From Gemmatimonadaceae bacterium (GTDB lineage Bacteria > Gemmatimonadota > Gemmatimonadetes > Gemmatimonadales > Gemmatimonadaceae), in NCBI GenBank assembly GCA_035606695.1, contig DATNEW010000031.1:62001-126000 (forward strand): DNA of 64,000 nt, given 5' to 3'. The translations under genes and the position numbers were made by a program. The notes below the pieces were generated by a model. It made no database searches, was not told the origin of the DNA, and saw nothing but the letters and a program-made list of their open reading frames with translations. Shown here in pieces: positions 42,524 to 52,196 of the stretch (the first letter of the stretch is position 1; every line of letters starts with the position of its first letter).

Positions 42524-42566
42524 GTGCCTATTGCAATGCAACGCCCGCACCGTGGTGGGGGCGTTG

Positions 42567-42661
42567 CATCCTGAGCGTAGCGAAGGATCTCATCCGGATG
42601 GATGATCCCGCTGCCCGGACGTGGATGAGATCCTTTCGCGCTTGCGGCGCTCAGGATAACA
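42567..42661. repeat. intergenic hairpin-forming dispersed repeat (copy D)
   Basis: GCATCCTGAGCGTAGCGAAGGATCTCATCC at the left and GGATGAGATCCTTTCGCGCTTGCGGCGCTCAGGAT at the right form a ~30-bp imperfect stem. It is located between two minus-strand genes, in a position where it could act as a terminator for the propeller-like protein gene. Confidence 0.88.
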
Positions 42662-42668
42662 GCTCCAC

Positions 42669-43973
42669 CTAGCGATGCGTCCGCTCGATCCACGTCCCCG
42701 ACGCGTCGTGCGCCGCCATGTACACCACGCCGCTCTTACCGAAGCCGACGATCTGGCGGCCGGCGGGAATCTGAATGCGATCGACCAGCTCCCCGCGACT
42801 GTTGATGACGTCGTAGATCGCGCCCGCCGCGCCGCCGCGAACGGCCGTCGTGCGTACCCACACGTTGCCGTCCTCGTCCCCGCGCACGGCGGAGGCGGTG
42901 AAGGCTGGCCGGTAATCCGGCAGGTCGGACGCGTTGACGTATTCGGTTGTGCCGCCGCCCGCAGCGCCCGCGACCTTCGCGCCCGCCGGAGCGCCGCCAC
43001 CGCCAGTGCTGAAGTTCATGACGACGCGCTGCTGCGTGGCGCCGCCGACGGCCCCAGCCAATGTATTCGCCGCCGTGTTGCCGTCCTTCGGTGCGGCGGC
43101 TGCCTGCGCCTCGGCCGCTTTTCGCGCCGAATCGATCACGGCGATCTTGTCATCGTCGCTCAGGCGCTGCCAGTCGAAGGGAATCTTGGTGCCGGCGCTC
43201 ACCGTGCCGTCGGCGTGCACGAAATCGACGTGATAGTCGTGACCGCGGACGATCGCGATCGAGCCGTCGGCGAGCACGGCCCAGTCGTCGATCACCGGCA
43301 ACGGGTCGATCACCTGCGACATGGACCCGATTCCGCTCTCCGTGCGCGTGATGTTCAGTTTGACTTTCGCGATCTTGAAATAGGCGGCCGTGTCCAGCTT
43401 TCGCGTCGCGAGGTCGACGCGAACGATCGCCGAGCTGTCGGGGAAGTCCGGCATGAAGGGCAGACCGCTGCCGGTGTTTCCGCCTCGCGGGGCGCTCATG
43501 CGCATGATGTTCATGCCGCCGCGATACACCAGGCGTCCTTTTCCGTCGAGCGCGAGCACGCCGCTTCCCGCGATGGCGCCCGCGTCCTGCGACCGCGGCA
43601 CCGACGCGACGCGCGCGATCGTGCCGGCGGGGTCGATGACGAACATCGACAGGCCGGCGGGATCGACGAAGAGGGTCGAGTCGCCGGTGTAGGCGATGAG
43701 CCCGCCGGCGCGCGTGCCGTAGGAGCTCGCGGTGCCGCTCACGGAGTCGGCGATCACCGTCGGCGACCTGAGGGTCGGGTCGAGCAGCGTGAGCTGCCGA
43801 CGCGCGACGTCGTTCACGAGCACGCGCCCGCCGGGAAGCGCGCGCACCGCGGCGGCGACGCCGAACAGCGGCGCGGACGACGCGTCGGGCGCCGCGATCA
43901 GGCGAACGGCCGGGGCCTGCGCGCCGACGGGTGCGGCGGCCAGCGCCAGTGTTAATAGTTTTCTCATATTCAT
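42669..43973 (-). CDS. exported beta-propeller-like protein
   Basis: Protein of 434 aa with a signal peptide (1-19, ending VGAQ). Repeated short strands of the type GGRVLVNDVARRQL, GSGVLALDGKGRLVY, ADGSIAIVRGHDYHVDF and GNVWVRT resemble the six-bladed (NHL/TolB-like) propellers of exported proteins. A ~50-residue Ala/Gly-rich linker (~290-345) interrupts the last blades. The gene starts 25 bp after the TonB-receptor stop, so the two are likely one transcript and may handle the same ligand. Confidence 0.7.
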   Translation of the reverse strand: MNMRKLLTLALAAAPVGAQAPAVRLIAAPDASSAPLFGVAAAVRALPGGRVLVNDVARRQLTLLDPTLRSPTVIADSVSGTASSYGTRAGGLIAYTGDSTLFVDPAGLSMFVIDPAGTIARVASVPRSQDAGAIAGSGVLALDGKGRLVYRGGMNIMRMSAPRGGNTGSGLPFMPDFPDSSAIVRVDLATRKLDTAAYFKIAKVKLNITRTESGIGSMSQVIDPLPVIDDWAVLADGSIAIVRGHDYHVDFVHADGTVSAGTKIPFDWQRLSDDDKIAVIDSARKAAEAQAAAAPKDGNTAANTLAGAVGGATQQRVVMNFSTGGGGAPAGAKVAGAAGGGTTEYVNASDLPDYRPAFTASAVRGDEDGNVWVRTTAVRGGAAGAIYDVINSRGELVDRIQIPAGRQIVGFGKSGVVYMAAHDASGTWIERTHR

Positions 43974-43998
43974 CGTCCAATTAAAGTATAGGTATCGG

Positions 43999-46900
43999 CT
44001 ACGGATTGCCGGTCTTCATCATGATCACGGTCGGGCCGCCGCCGCCACCGCCCATCGCGGCCATCGGGCCGCCGCCCATCATCATCGAGGCCAGGCTCGT
44101 CCCCTGCGTGCCGGAACGCACCGACGCCAGGTATCGCGTGTCCAGATACTGCGTCACGTTGTACGGCAGCCGGCGCAGCTGCGTCCGCGTCAGCAAGCCG
44201 TGAATCGCCGGCGCCAGCTTGATCAGGGCGTCCACCGTCGTCTCGCGCGCGAGACGATACCGATAGTACGCCTCGTCGCGGTTGTACCGGTCCGGCAGCT
44301 CGGCCAGATACTTCGTGACCGGCGTCCAGATGGAATCGAGCTTGATGGTATAGGTGCGATTGAGCACCGCGATGCTGTCAGCCTGCGTCGCGCTCAGCTC
44401 GAGCGTGTCGGCGTTCCGAAGAATCTGCGCCATCGGATTGAGGATGCTGCCGCCGCCGTACAGCACGCGCAGCATCTGCTCGGGGATCTTGGCGCCACCG
44501 ACACTGCGGCCGCGGTCGAGCGCCAGCGTCAGGTCCTGACGCTCGCGCGCCGGCCCGACGTCCAACCGCATGAGTGCCGTCAGCGTGACGGGGGCGCGAA
44601 TCACACTCTGTGACAACGCGGTCGCGCCGAACCGCTGGTTCACCTCGTACTTGAACTGATTCGTTGCCGGATCGAAGCCCCGCACCGACAAGAGCTGGCT
44701 GTTCGGCACGAACACCTGTCCCCAGCCGTGCAGATGGTCGTCGCCATGCAGGAGCGCGTCGGCGGCGCCGAGTGGATTAGAGATCTGGAATGTGAGGTTG
44801 GCGCGCTGCGGCAGGCGCAGCTTGAGCGGCAAGAGCGAGAAGCTCAAGTTGGCGGTCTGTGTCCACGGACCCTGGCAGCTGTTGCGCTCCGCAATGCGTC
44901 CGATCTGACGGGCCAGGCAGTCGCGTGCCGATCCTGAGCCCGACGCGAGCAGCGAGCGCATGCCCGAGGCAAGCGCGGTGTCGGCCGTGTGCGAGGGATC
45001 GAAAATGAACGCCCGATCGTTCGAGTAGCCGTCGCCGTTGATGTCGCCCAGCACGATCGGCGTGTATGGCGTACCGGAACGAATGGTGCCGTACCAGCCA
45101 AGCTGAATCATGTTGAACGCGTTGTACGTCAGCGAATAGACGATCTGATGGCGCGAATCGAACGACGAACGGCCCCACGCAACGTCCAGCGGATCGCCCG
45201 ACGTGCTCGAGAAGCCGCGATACTGCTCGCGCGCATTCATATAGACGTACGACAGGCTCCACGAGTAGTTGGAACTGAAGTTGAACGGGCGAAGACCCAC
45301 GCTCAGCTGCTTCGTTTCCGACTTCATGTCCGAGCGAAGTTGACCGACGTGCGAGAAGACCGGCGATACGCGCGCTTCGCCCGCGCCAATCGCGCCCGTC
45401 TGCGCGACGATGCTCGACGCACGCGCGTACACCGGCCGGCCGCCTTCGTTCGCAAGCGCGAACTGCGACGACGGATTGAAGTTCAGATCATACGTACTCG
45501 GTTGATTCATATTGAGCGAGTACGTGAAGTCCACCATCGTCGCGAACCGGTTGTCGAGCGACATCCCGGTCCACTGCAGATTGGACCGCAGCGCGCGCGG
45601 CGCGGCGTAGTTGCGATCGAACAGCGTGACGTTCGGCGCCGTGCTCGAGAGCACGGTACCGGTGGTGCCGTCGGCGCACCGCGTGGGAACGGCCGCTTCG
45701 CTCGCGGCGTACGCGGCCCAGTCGGGCGTCGGTGCCGCTTGCCCGACGCACACGAGCTGCTGCGCGCCGGTCGGCAGGCCGGTGTTGTCGAGCGCCGTGC
45801 CCAGCGTTTGCGTGTTCGGCAGACCCTGAATGATGCCGATGCCGCCGCGCACGTTGGCGCGCGGGCCGCGAATGGCGCCCTGGAATGCGGCGATCTGCGG
45901 CGCCTCGCCGTACGCGTACGAGAAGCCGAAGCGCGGGCTCAAGTAGATCTTGTTCGGCACGTGATCGTTGCGCGCGCCAAACACTTGCTCGACCGTCTGG
46001 TTGAGCGTCGGATCGCTCGTGAAGCGTGTGCCGTCCGCGCGCAAGCCGTACTGCAGTTGCAGATTGTCGCCCGGACGATACGAGTCGCCGAGTGCGACGC
46101 TCGCGATGTTGAGCCCTGTCGTTCGCGCCGACTGCGAGAGCTGGCGCGTGAACGACGACGGCCGGTCCGCATCGAGATCGGCGAGCGACAAAAACGAGAA
46201 TGTGCCGAGTTGATTGCTCGTCAGGTTTTGCGAGTATCGATCGGCGCGAAGCTCCGTTGTGAGCTTGAGGCTGTGCTTGTTGTTCTCACTGAACCAGCCG
46301 AGCTGGTTCCGCAGCTGCCCGCTCTTCGTGCCGAACGACAGGTTCATGCCGGGATTGCCGCCGAACGACACCGTCTGCACGCTCTGCGGCGCGTCGGCGA
46401 ACGTCGAGTTCACGCGGACCGTGCCGTTCGGGAGATCGACGAAGGGATTCCCGTTGAGGCCCATCTGGCTGTATCCGAACGACGTCTCGCTGAGCAGGAA
46501 TCCGAAATAGCCGGAGTGCTTGCCGGAGATCATGCCGAAGTAATTGCTGCGCTCACCGCTGTGCGACGGCAACTCCATCGGCGAAATGCCCGAGGGATCC
46601 TGGCGCGACCACGAGCCATTGACCATCAGGTTGAACGCCTGGCCGGTCGTGGACGACGGCGGCGTGAAGTCGAAAGTGCCAAGGAGCTGTGCCTGATCAC
46701 CGAGCCGCTCGCCCGGAATGCCGCCGACCGTGCTCGGAATGTGCGAGCGGTTCAGAATGCCCAGGAGCCGCGAGACCGAATCGTTCGCGATGCCGGCCGC
46801 CCGCAAGCCGAGCGGACCGGTGTTGAGCAAACTCTGAATACCCTGCGTGCGGCGTCCGGCCTGATACGACACCGAATAGAACGACTTGTCGGGCTGGAAG

Positions 46901-47745
46901 GGACCCGAGAACAATCCGCCCACCGACACGTTCTGATAGCGCTGCCCGAGCGCCTGCGCCGCGGGGTCGGTCCACTGCATGCTCGGCGAATCGAAGTTCA
47001 CGCTCGACGCGCGAATGACGTAGTTGTTGCCGGATCGAGTGCGGACGCTGAGCTGGCCGCCGCTGAATCCACCGCGTGAAACGTCGTACGGCGTGGTGAT
47101 CACCGAGGTGATGACGTTCGCGTCGCGCGGCAGGCTCGATCCGCCGAAGTTCATGCCGTTGAGCGTGGTCGAATTCTGGTCCGCGCCGACGCCAAGCACC
47201 GAGAAGCCGTTCGGAGCGCCGTCGGCGCCGGGGATCATCTGCACTCCCGGCATCGACGCGGCCAGCGCGGCGAGATCGCCCATCTGGTCGGCGGAGACGG
47301 CGTTCGAGTTGATCACGCGCTCGCTGCCGCCGATGTCGGGCAAGCCGTTGTCTCGTCCGACCCGTTGGCGCTGCGCGTTGACCTTCACCGCATCGAGCTC
47401 GGTGGCGACACGCTGCAGGCGCGCATCGGCGACGAGAATCTCCTGATCGTTCGTGCGCTTCACCTCGAAGCGTTTGCTCGCGAAGCCCAGCGCGCCGATC
47501 GTCACCATGTAGTCGCCTTCATCGCCCGGGAAGGTGACGGTGAAGCGGCCGTTCTTGTCCGTGCGCGCGTTGCGCGACACGTTCCCGCTCAAGCTGGTGA
47601 CGGTGACGTTCGCCCGCTCGACAGGCAGGCTATCGGGGCCAATGATTCGGCCGCGCACAACGTCGGTTTGAGCCGAAAGCACACGCGCGGGCAGCAGGGA
47701 GCCGCAGGCCAGCGCCAGCAGAAATAGCAGGCGGCGAGGAGTCAT
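43999..47745 (-). CDS. TonB-dependent receptor with carboxypeptidase-regulatory-like N-terminus
   Basis: Protein of 1248 aa. Signal peptide 1-26; carboxypeptidase-regulatory-like beta-sandwich ~30-115 (VRGRIIGPDSLPVERANVTV); plug domain ~135-245 (PGVQMIPGADGAPNGFSVLG); then a large outer-membrane beta-barrel. The expected final aromatic barrel strand is not at the C-terminus: the last ~30 residues form a Gly/Met-rich tail (MMMGGGPMAAMGGGGGG) following a ~200-residue helical region. It is the OAR/SusC-like type of receptor that imports large nutrients. It is followed by the exported propeller-like gene. No strong ribosome site was seen. Confidence 0.85.
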   Translation of the reverse strand: MTPRRLLFLLALACGSLLPARVLSAQTDVVRGRIIGPDSLPVERANVTVTSLSGNVSRNARTDKNGRFTVTFPGDEGDYMVTIGALGFASKRFEVKRTNDQEILVADARLQRVATELDAVKVNAQRQRVGRDNGLPDIGGSERVINSNAVSADQMGDLAALAASMPGVQMIPGADGAPNGFSVLGVGADQNSTTLNGMNFGGSSLPRDANVITSVITTPYDVSRGGFSGGQLSVRTRSGNNYVIRASSVNFDSPSMQWTDPAAQALGQRYQNVSVGGLFSGPFQPDKSFYSVSYQAGRRTQGIQSLLNTGPLGLRAAGIANDSVSRLLGILNRSHIPSTVGGIPGERLGDQAQLLGTFDFTPPSSTTGQAFNLMVNGSWSRQDPSGISPMELPSHSGERSNYFGMISGKHSGYFGFLLSETSFGYSQMGLNGNPFVDLPNGTVRVNSTFADAPQSVQTVSFGGNPGMNLSFGTKSGQLRNQLGWFSENNKHSLKLTTELRADRYSQNLTSNQLGTFSFLSLADLDADRPSSFTRQLSQSARTTGLNIASVALGDSYRPGDNLQLQYGLRADGTRFTSDPTLNQTVEQVFGARNDHVPNKIYLSPRFGFSYAYGEAPQIAAFQGAIRGPRANVRGGIGIIQGLPNTQTLGTALDNTGLPTGAQQLVCVGQAAPTPDWAAYAASEAAVPTRCADGTTGTVLSSTAPNVTLFDRNYAAPRALRSNLQWTGMSLDNRFATMVDFTYSLNMNQPSTYDLNFNPSSQFALANEGGRPVYARASSIVAQTGAIGAGEARVSPVFSHVGQLRSDMKSETKQLSVGLRPFNFSSNYSWSLSYVYMNAREQYRGFSSTSGDPLDVAWGRSSFDSRHQIVYSLTYNAFNMIQLGWYGTIRSGTPYTPIVLGDINGDGYSNDRAFIFDPSHTADTALASGMRSLLASGSGSARDCLARQIGRIAERNSCQGPWTQTANLSFSLLPLKLRLPQRANLTFQISNPLGAADALLHGDDHLHGWGQVFVPNSQLLSVRGFDPATNQFKYEVNQRFGATALSQSVIRAPVTLTALMRLDVGPARERQDLTLALDRGRSVGGAKIPEQMLRVLYGGGSILNPMAQILRNADTLELSATQADSIAVLNRTYTIKLDSIWTPVTKYLAELPDRYNRDEAYYRYRLARETTVDALIKLAPAIHGLLTRTQLRRLPYNVTQYLDTRYLASVRSGTQGTSLASMMMGGGPMAAMGGGGGGPTVIMMKTGNP

Positions 47746-47849
47746 CGGTGGTGGGGTGGGCGTAAGGACTGCGACCGCTTGGACTGGCGAGTTAGTACCG
47801 GCGAGTCGCCGAACGGTTTACCCGGTCTAGAATCTCGATTTGGGGGGCT

Positions 47850-48941
47850 TCAGGATGACACCAGCGGCTGCTCGATCTCTTCGACGCCGCGCAGCTTTCG
47901 CTCGATGGCCCGCGTGCGCACGGAAGCCTTGTCGACCGCGCTCGACGCCTCCTGCAACTTGTTGCGGATCTTCTCCAATGCGTCGGCGTAGCGGCGGAAT
48001 TCCGTCTTCGCTTCGCCGAGCACGGTCCAGACTTCGCTCGATCGCTGTTCGATGGCGAGGGTGCGAAAACCCATCTGCAGACTGTTGAGGAGCGCGGCGA
48101 GCGTCGTCGGCCCGGAGACCATCACGCGATACTCGCGCTGCAGCACGTCGGGCAGACCAGGGCGGCGAATGATTTCGGCGTACAACCCTTCCGTCGGCAG
48201 GAACATGATGCCGAAGTCCGTGGTGCCCGGCGGTGCCACGTACTTCTCGGCGATATCGCGCGCGCATTGACGCACACGCAGCTCGAGTGCGCGCGAGGCT
48301 TGATCGACCGCGGCAGCGTCGCCCGCTTCGGCGGCCTCGATGAGACGCGCGTAGTCCTCCTGCGGAAACTTGGCGTCGATCGGCAGCCAGACCTGATCGT
48401 TCGCACCTTGTTCGGCGGAGCGGCCGGGAAGGCGAATCGCGAACTCGACGCGCTCCGCACCTTCGCCTTTGGTACACACGTTCTGCGCGTACTGGGCCGG
48501 GGTGAGAATTTGCTCGAGCAAGTTGCCGAGCTGCACTTCGCCCCACGTGCCGCGCGTTTTGACGTTGGTTAGAACTTTCTTGAGATCGCCGACGCCCGCG
48601 GCGAGCGACTGCATTTCGCCAAGACCCTTGTGGACGAGCTCCAACCGCTCGCTGACGATGTTGAAGCTTTCGCCTAGCCGGCGCTCGAGCGTGCCTTGCA
48701 GTTGTTCGTCGACCGTGGAGCGAATGGATGCGAGCTGCACGCGCAGCTCTTCACGCTGGCGCGCGAAGTCGTCGCGCAGGGAGCGCTCGAGGCGTTCGCT
48801 CGACCGCTCGGCGGCGTCGAGGCGTGACAGCAGCGGCGACAGGTCGACGGCGGGCTTGCGGGAAAGGAGGAGCAGTTGGGCGGCGAGCGATGCGGCCGCC
48901 AACGCGGCAACGACAATGAGGAGGACGACCATAGCGGGCAT
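47850..48941 (-). CDS. rmuC: DNA recombination protein RmuC
   Basis: Protein of 363 aa. An N-terminal TM helix (~4-26) is followed by a coiled coil (~40-120, LERSLRDDFARQREEL and following) and the RmuC nuclease-like core: TRGTWGEVQLGNLLEQIL (~129-146), PIDAKFPQEDY (~185-195), FGIMFLPTEGLYAEI (~242-256). RmuC limits inversion at short inverted repeats in E. coli and is thought to be a nuclease. Interestingly it lies among many inverted repeats here. Same strand as the TonB receptor, 104 bp upstream. Confidence 0.92.
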   Translation of the reverse strand: MPAMVVLLIVVAALAAASLAAQLLLLSRKPAVDLSPLLSRLDAAERSSERLERSLRDDFARQREELRVQLASIRSTVDEQLQGTLERRLGESFNIVSERLELVHKGLGEMQSLAAGVGDLKKVLTNVKTRGTWGEVQLGNLLEQILTPAQYAQNVCTKGEGAERVEFAIRLPGRSAEQGANDQVWLPIDAKFPQEDYARLIEAAEAGDAAAVDQASRALELRVRQCARDIAEKYVAPPGTTDFGIMFLPTEGLYAEIIRRPGLPDVLQREYRVMVSGPTTLAALLNSLQMGFRTLAIEQRSSEVWTVLGEAKTEFRRYADALEKIRNKLQEASSAVDKASVRTRAIERKLRGVEEIEQPLVSS

Positions 48942-48962
48942 AATACGCTACAAAACGAAGCA

Positions 48963-49180
48963 TTGTCATCCCGAGCGAGCGTGAGCGAGAGTGTGTCATC
49001 CCGAGCGAGCGTGAGCGAGTCGAGGGACCCCCGTACGCCGAGGAGAGATATGGCTCCTCCGTCGGGACGGGGGTCCCTCGACTACGGCGCTGCGCGCCTT
49101 CGCTCGGGATGACAGGCGCGATCAACACGCCTCCGCTCGGGATGACAGGCGCGATCAACGCGCCTGCGGTCGGGATGACC
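48963..49180. repeat. intergenic hairpin-forming dispersed repeat (copy E)
   Basis: The largest copy. GTCATCCCGAGCGAGCGTGAGCGAG is duplicated at the left, followed by GTCGAGGGACCCCCGTACG; GGGGGTCCCTCGACTACGG and CGCTCGGGATGACAGGCGCGATCAA (three times with variation) lie at the right. Arms pair over ~20 bp. It is located between RmuC (-) and the PadR-linked ADOP permease (-) genes, both minus. No coding content. Confidence 0.88.
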
Positions 49181-49188
49181 AGGTGCGA

Positions 49189-51822
49189 TCAATCCCCTCG
49201 CATGGCGATGACGGGATCGACGCGCATGGCACGCCGCATCGGCACCGCGCACGCCGCGAGCGAGATTCCGAGCAGCAGCAAGCCCGTCACGAGGTATGCG
49301 GCCGCGTCGGTGCCGCGAATTTCGTAGAGCTGCCCCTGGATCAACCGCGTGGCCCAGACCGACGCCGTCAGCCCGATCGCGAGCCCGGCCACCGACAGAA
49401 CGAGCGCGCGCGTTCCGATTGCGCGCGCGACGAGGCGCGGTGTGGCGCCGAGCGCAATGCGAATGCCGATCTCGCGCGTACGCTGCGTCACGATGTATGA
49501 GATGACGCCGTAGAGGCCGACGGCGGACAACACCACCGCGAGCGACGCGAACGCCGCCAGCAGCGTCATGGTGAAGCGTTGAATCGAGATCGAGCGTGCG
49601 AGATCGCTCTCGACCGTTTGCACCGGAGGCGGCGCCATCCGCGAGTCGAACGATGTGACGAGACGCCGAAGCGACGGCACGGGATCGACGCCGTCTTTCG
49701 TCCGCACGCTCACGACGACGCGCGTGTTCATGTGCTTCGGATCGATGGGTCGATAGACGAACGGGCTCGAAAGATCAGCGGCGAGGCCGTTCGTCGGAAC
49801 GTCGTCCGCGACGCCGACGACGGTCATCCAATCGGCGGGCTGCTTGTCGTTGGCACTGGTGAAGCGGAAGCGACGGCCGACCGCCGATTGGCCCGGCCAG
49901 TACTTCGACGCGAAGCCGCGATTGACGATGACTTCGTGCTGTTCGATTGGCGACGCACCGAACGTTGAACCGGTGAGACGAATTCCAAGAGTCTGAAAAT
50001 ACGACGCCACGACGAAGTTCAACGGCTGCACGACCTCACCCGCGCCGGACGCCGCAACCCCGTCTTCGGTGCGAACTTCAGCGAGGAACACACCGCCGAG
50101 ATGAGGCGGCGTCCCGCTGCTGACCGTCACGGCCGTGACGCCGGGAAGCGCGGCCGCACTCTGCATGACGCGCTGAACGAAGTTGTACCGATCGCTGCTC
50201 GCGCTATAGTGGTCGTGCGGCAACGTCAGTGTCATCGCGTAGAGGTTGCGTGCGTCGAAGTGTGGATCGATTTGCTCGAGCTTCGTGACGCTGCGGACGA
50301 GCAGCGCCGCGCCCACGAGCAACACCGCCGACACCGCCATCTCACTCACCACGAGCAGGGAGCGAAGCGTCTGCGTGCGCGCGGCCGCGGTCCCGGACGC
50401 CGACGCGCGCAGCGCGTCATGGCTCGCGCGGCGAATGGCATGCAGCGCGGCGGCGCATCCGAACGCCATGCCTGCCAGCGCCGACATCGCGATGGCGGCC
50501 CACAACGCACGGGCATCGAGTTGCGCGTAGGACAACTCGCTCAGAGAATCAGGGCGCGCGACGGCCAGCGCGCGGACGCCGGCGTAGGCGATCGCGACAC
50601 CGCCAAGGCATCCCGCCGCCGCAAGCACCGTGCTCTCCGTAAGCAGCTGACGCGCGAGTCGCCAGCGTCCGGCGCCGAGGGCGGCGCGAATGGCGAGCTC
50701 GCGTTCGCGCGTGGCCCCGCGCGCCAGCAGCAGGTGGGCGACGTTGGCGCACGCGACGAGCAGCAGAAGCGCAACGGCGCCGGCAAGCAGCAACAATGCG
50801 GTACGCGTGGTGGACAGATCGCCGGGGTGAACGAGCCGGATGACGAACTTCGGACCGAAATCGCCGCTCAGGTGCTCCTGGTCATCGATGGCATTCAGCT
50901 CCTTTTCGGCGGCCGCCACCGACACGCCGCGCTTGAGCCGTGCGATGGTGAAGCTGAAGGGATTGACGCTGTCTTTGACGAGTGGCAGCCACGCGTCGGT
51001 TGTCGGTGCGTCGAGGGCCGGCAGGCGCAGGTTCGCCGGCGCGATGCCGATGATCGTGTACGGTTTGTCGTCGAGCGTCAGCGTCTGGCCGATCACATTC
51101 GCCGATCCGCCGAAGCGTTCGCGCCACATCGGTTCGCCGATCACCGCCACGCGACGGTTGTTGGAAAACATCTCGTCGGGCGCGAACATACGCCCCGCGA
51201 TGATGTGCACGCCCGCGAACTCGGCGAAGCTGGGACGAACGAGCCCGGCGTTCACCGTTGCGGCCTCGCCGCGGCCGGTGAGCGTCATCGGCTTCGTGCC
51301 GTATCGCTCGATCGACTCGAGCGAGCGCGCCCGCATCGTCCACGCGGCGAACATCGCGTCGCTCGGCGTCACCATGATCCCCGATGCGGCATCGCGCCAA
51401 ATGCTCACCACGCGATTGGCGTTGCGATACGACAGGGGGTTGAGAATGACGCCGTCGACGGCGCTGAATACCGCCGTACTCGCGCCGATGCCAAGCGACA
51501 TCGTGAGAAGCGCGACTACGGTCCACGCTTTTTGCTTGGCGAGCGTGCGGAGCGCATACCGAACATCCTGCGCGAGCGCGTCGAGAATCTGCGTACGAGT
51601 CACGCGGCGTTGTCTCCGATGGCCGATAGTGAGGCAGGCTTCGCGTGCCGAGCCGAGGTTTCCGAGCCGGTTCAGCGCGGTTTCGCGCGCGTCGTGCTCG
51701 CTCATGCCGCGCGCCATGTAGTCGCGAACGCGCATCTCGAAGTGGAACGCCAATTCGTCGTCGACATCCGCGTCGACGCGCGCGCCCCAGAAGCGCGCGT
51801 AGCGTCGCCAACTGCGATTCAT
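49189..51822 (-). CDS. ADOP-family permease with N-terminal prefix domain
   Basis: Protein of 877 aa. The N-terminal ~75 residues (ARVDADVDDELAFHFEMRVR, MSEHDARETALNRLGN) are the ADOP permease prefix domain. TM ~105-125, a MacB-like periplasmic domain, a three-TM FtsX block (ANVAHLLLARGATRERELAI, ~370-480), a second periplasmic domain and a final FtsX block (GVISYIVTQRTREIGIRIAL) follow. It has no ATPase domain. The start codon overlaps the PadR stop (ATGA), so the two are translationally coupled. This padR-ADOP pair is the classical genomic arrangement in Acidobacteriota and Gemmatimonadota; export of a toxic compound or peptide is the usual guess. Confidence 0.9.
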   Translation of the reverse strand: MNRSWRRYARFWGARVDADVDDELAFHFEMRVRDYMARGMSEHDARETALNRLGNLGSAREACLTIGHRRQRRVTRTQILDALAQDVRYALRTLAKQKAWTVVALLTMSLGIGASTAVFSAVDGVILNPLSYRNANRVVSIWRDAASGIMVTPSDAMFAAWTMRARSLESIERYGTKPMTLTGRGEAATVNAGLVRPSFAEFAGVHIIAGRMFAPDEMFSNNRRVAVIGEPMWRERFGGSANVIGQTLTLDDKPYTIIGIAPANLRLPALDAPTTDAWLPLVKDSVNPFSFTIARLKRGVSVAAAEKELNAIDDQEHLSGDFGPKFVIRLVHPGDLSTTRTALLLLAGAVALLLLVACANVAHLLLARGATRERELAIRAALGAGRWRLARQLLTESTVLAAAGCLGGVAIAYAGVRALAVARPDSLSELSYAQLDARALWAAIAMSALAGMAFGCAAALHAIRRASHDALRASASGTAAARTQTLRSLLVVSEMAVSAVLLVGAALLVRSVTKLEQIDPHFDARNLYAMTLTLPHDHYSASSDRYNFVQRVMQSAAALPGVTAVTVSSGTPPHLGGVFLAEVRTEDGVAASGAGEVVQPLNFVVASYFQTLGIRLTGSTFGASPIEQHEVIVNRGFASKYWPGQSAVGRRFRFTSANDKQPADWMTVVGVADDVPTNGLAADLSSPFVYRPIDPKHMNTRVVVSVRTKDGVDPVPSLRRLVTSFDSRMAPPPVQTVESDLARSISIQRFTMTLLAAFASLAVVLSAVGLYGVISYIVTQRTREIGIRIALGATPRLVARAIGTRALVLSVAGLAIGLTASVWATRLIQGQLYEIRGTDAAAYLVTGLLLLGISLAACAVPMRRAMRVDPVIAMRGD

Positions 51823-52154
51823 ACGGTTCCCGGCGCAGTTTCGAGGACTTTGGTGACCGCGCCGGCGAAACGTGCCCAATAGGCGTGGGACTCCTTCAAC
51901 TGCTTTTTCCCGGCGGCGGTCAAGCGATAGAACTTCGCCTTGCGATTGAGCTCGGAGAGGCCCCACTCGGCGGCGATCAGCCCGCGTTCCTCGAGGCGAT
52001 GTAGCGCGGGGTAGAGCGATCCTTCTTCGACCGACAGGGTGTCGTCGGTGCACTGCTCGATCCAGCGCGCGATGCCGTAGCCGTGCGTGGGCGCCCAGGA
52101 GAGCGTCTTGAGGATCATGAGATCGAGCGTGCCTTTGAGGAAGTCGGTGGTCAT
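51819..52154 (-). CDS. PadR family transcriptional regulator
   Basis: Protein of 111 aa. It has the PadR winged-helix signature: FLKGTLDLMILKTLSWAPTHGYGIARWI (in parts, residues 5-32), EGSLYPALHRLEERGLI (~45-61) and the C-terminal helix. PadR proteins usually repress their own operon and are released by a small effector. A perfect palindrome upstream (52197-52217) is the likely operator. Overlap of stop and next start couples it to the ADOP permease. The leader between operator and start contains the GGGCGATGGGCG repeat. Confidence 0.93.
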   Translation of the reverse strand: MTTDFLKGTLDLMILKTLSWAPTHGYGIARWIEQCTDDTLSVEEGSLYPALHRLEERGLIAAEWGLSELNRKAKFYRLTAAGKKQLKESHAYWARFAGAVTKVLETAPGTV

Positions 52155-52196
52155 GCGCTGGGCGCTGGGCGATGGGCGATGGGGGTTACCAAGGAG

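Noticed and set aside
32022-49180. Insertion sequences or transposon ends at the hairpin repeats
   Set aside because: No transposase gene, no target-site duplications that I could identify and the copies lack a coding core. They fit non-autonomous palindromic repeats.
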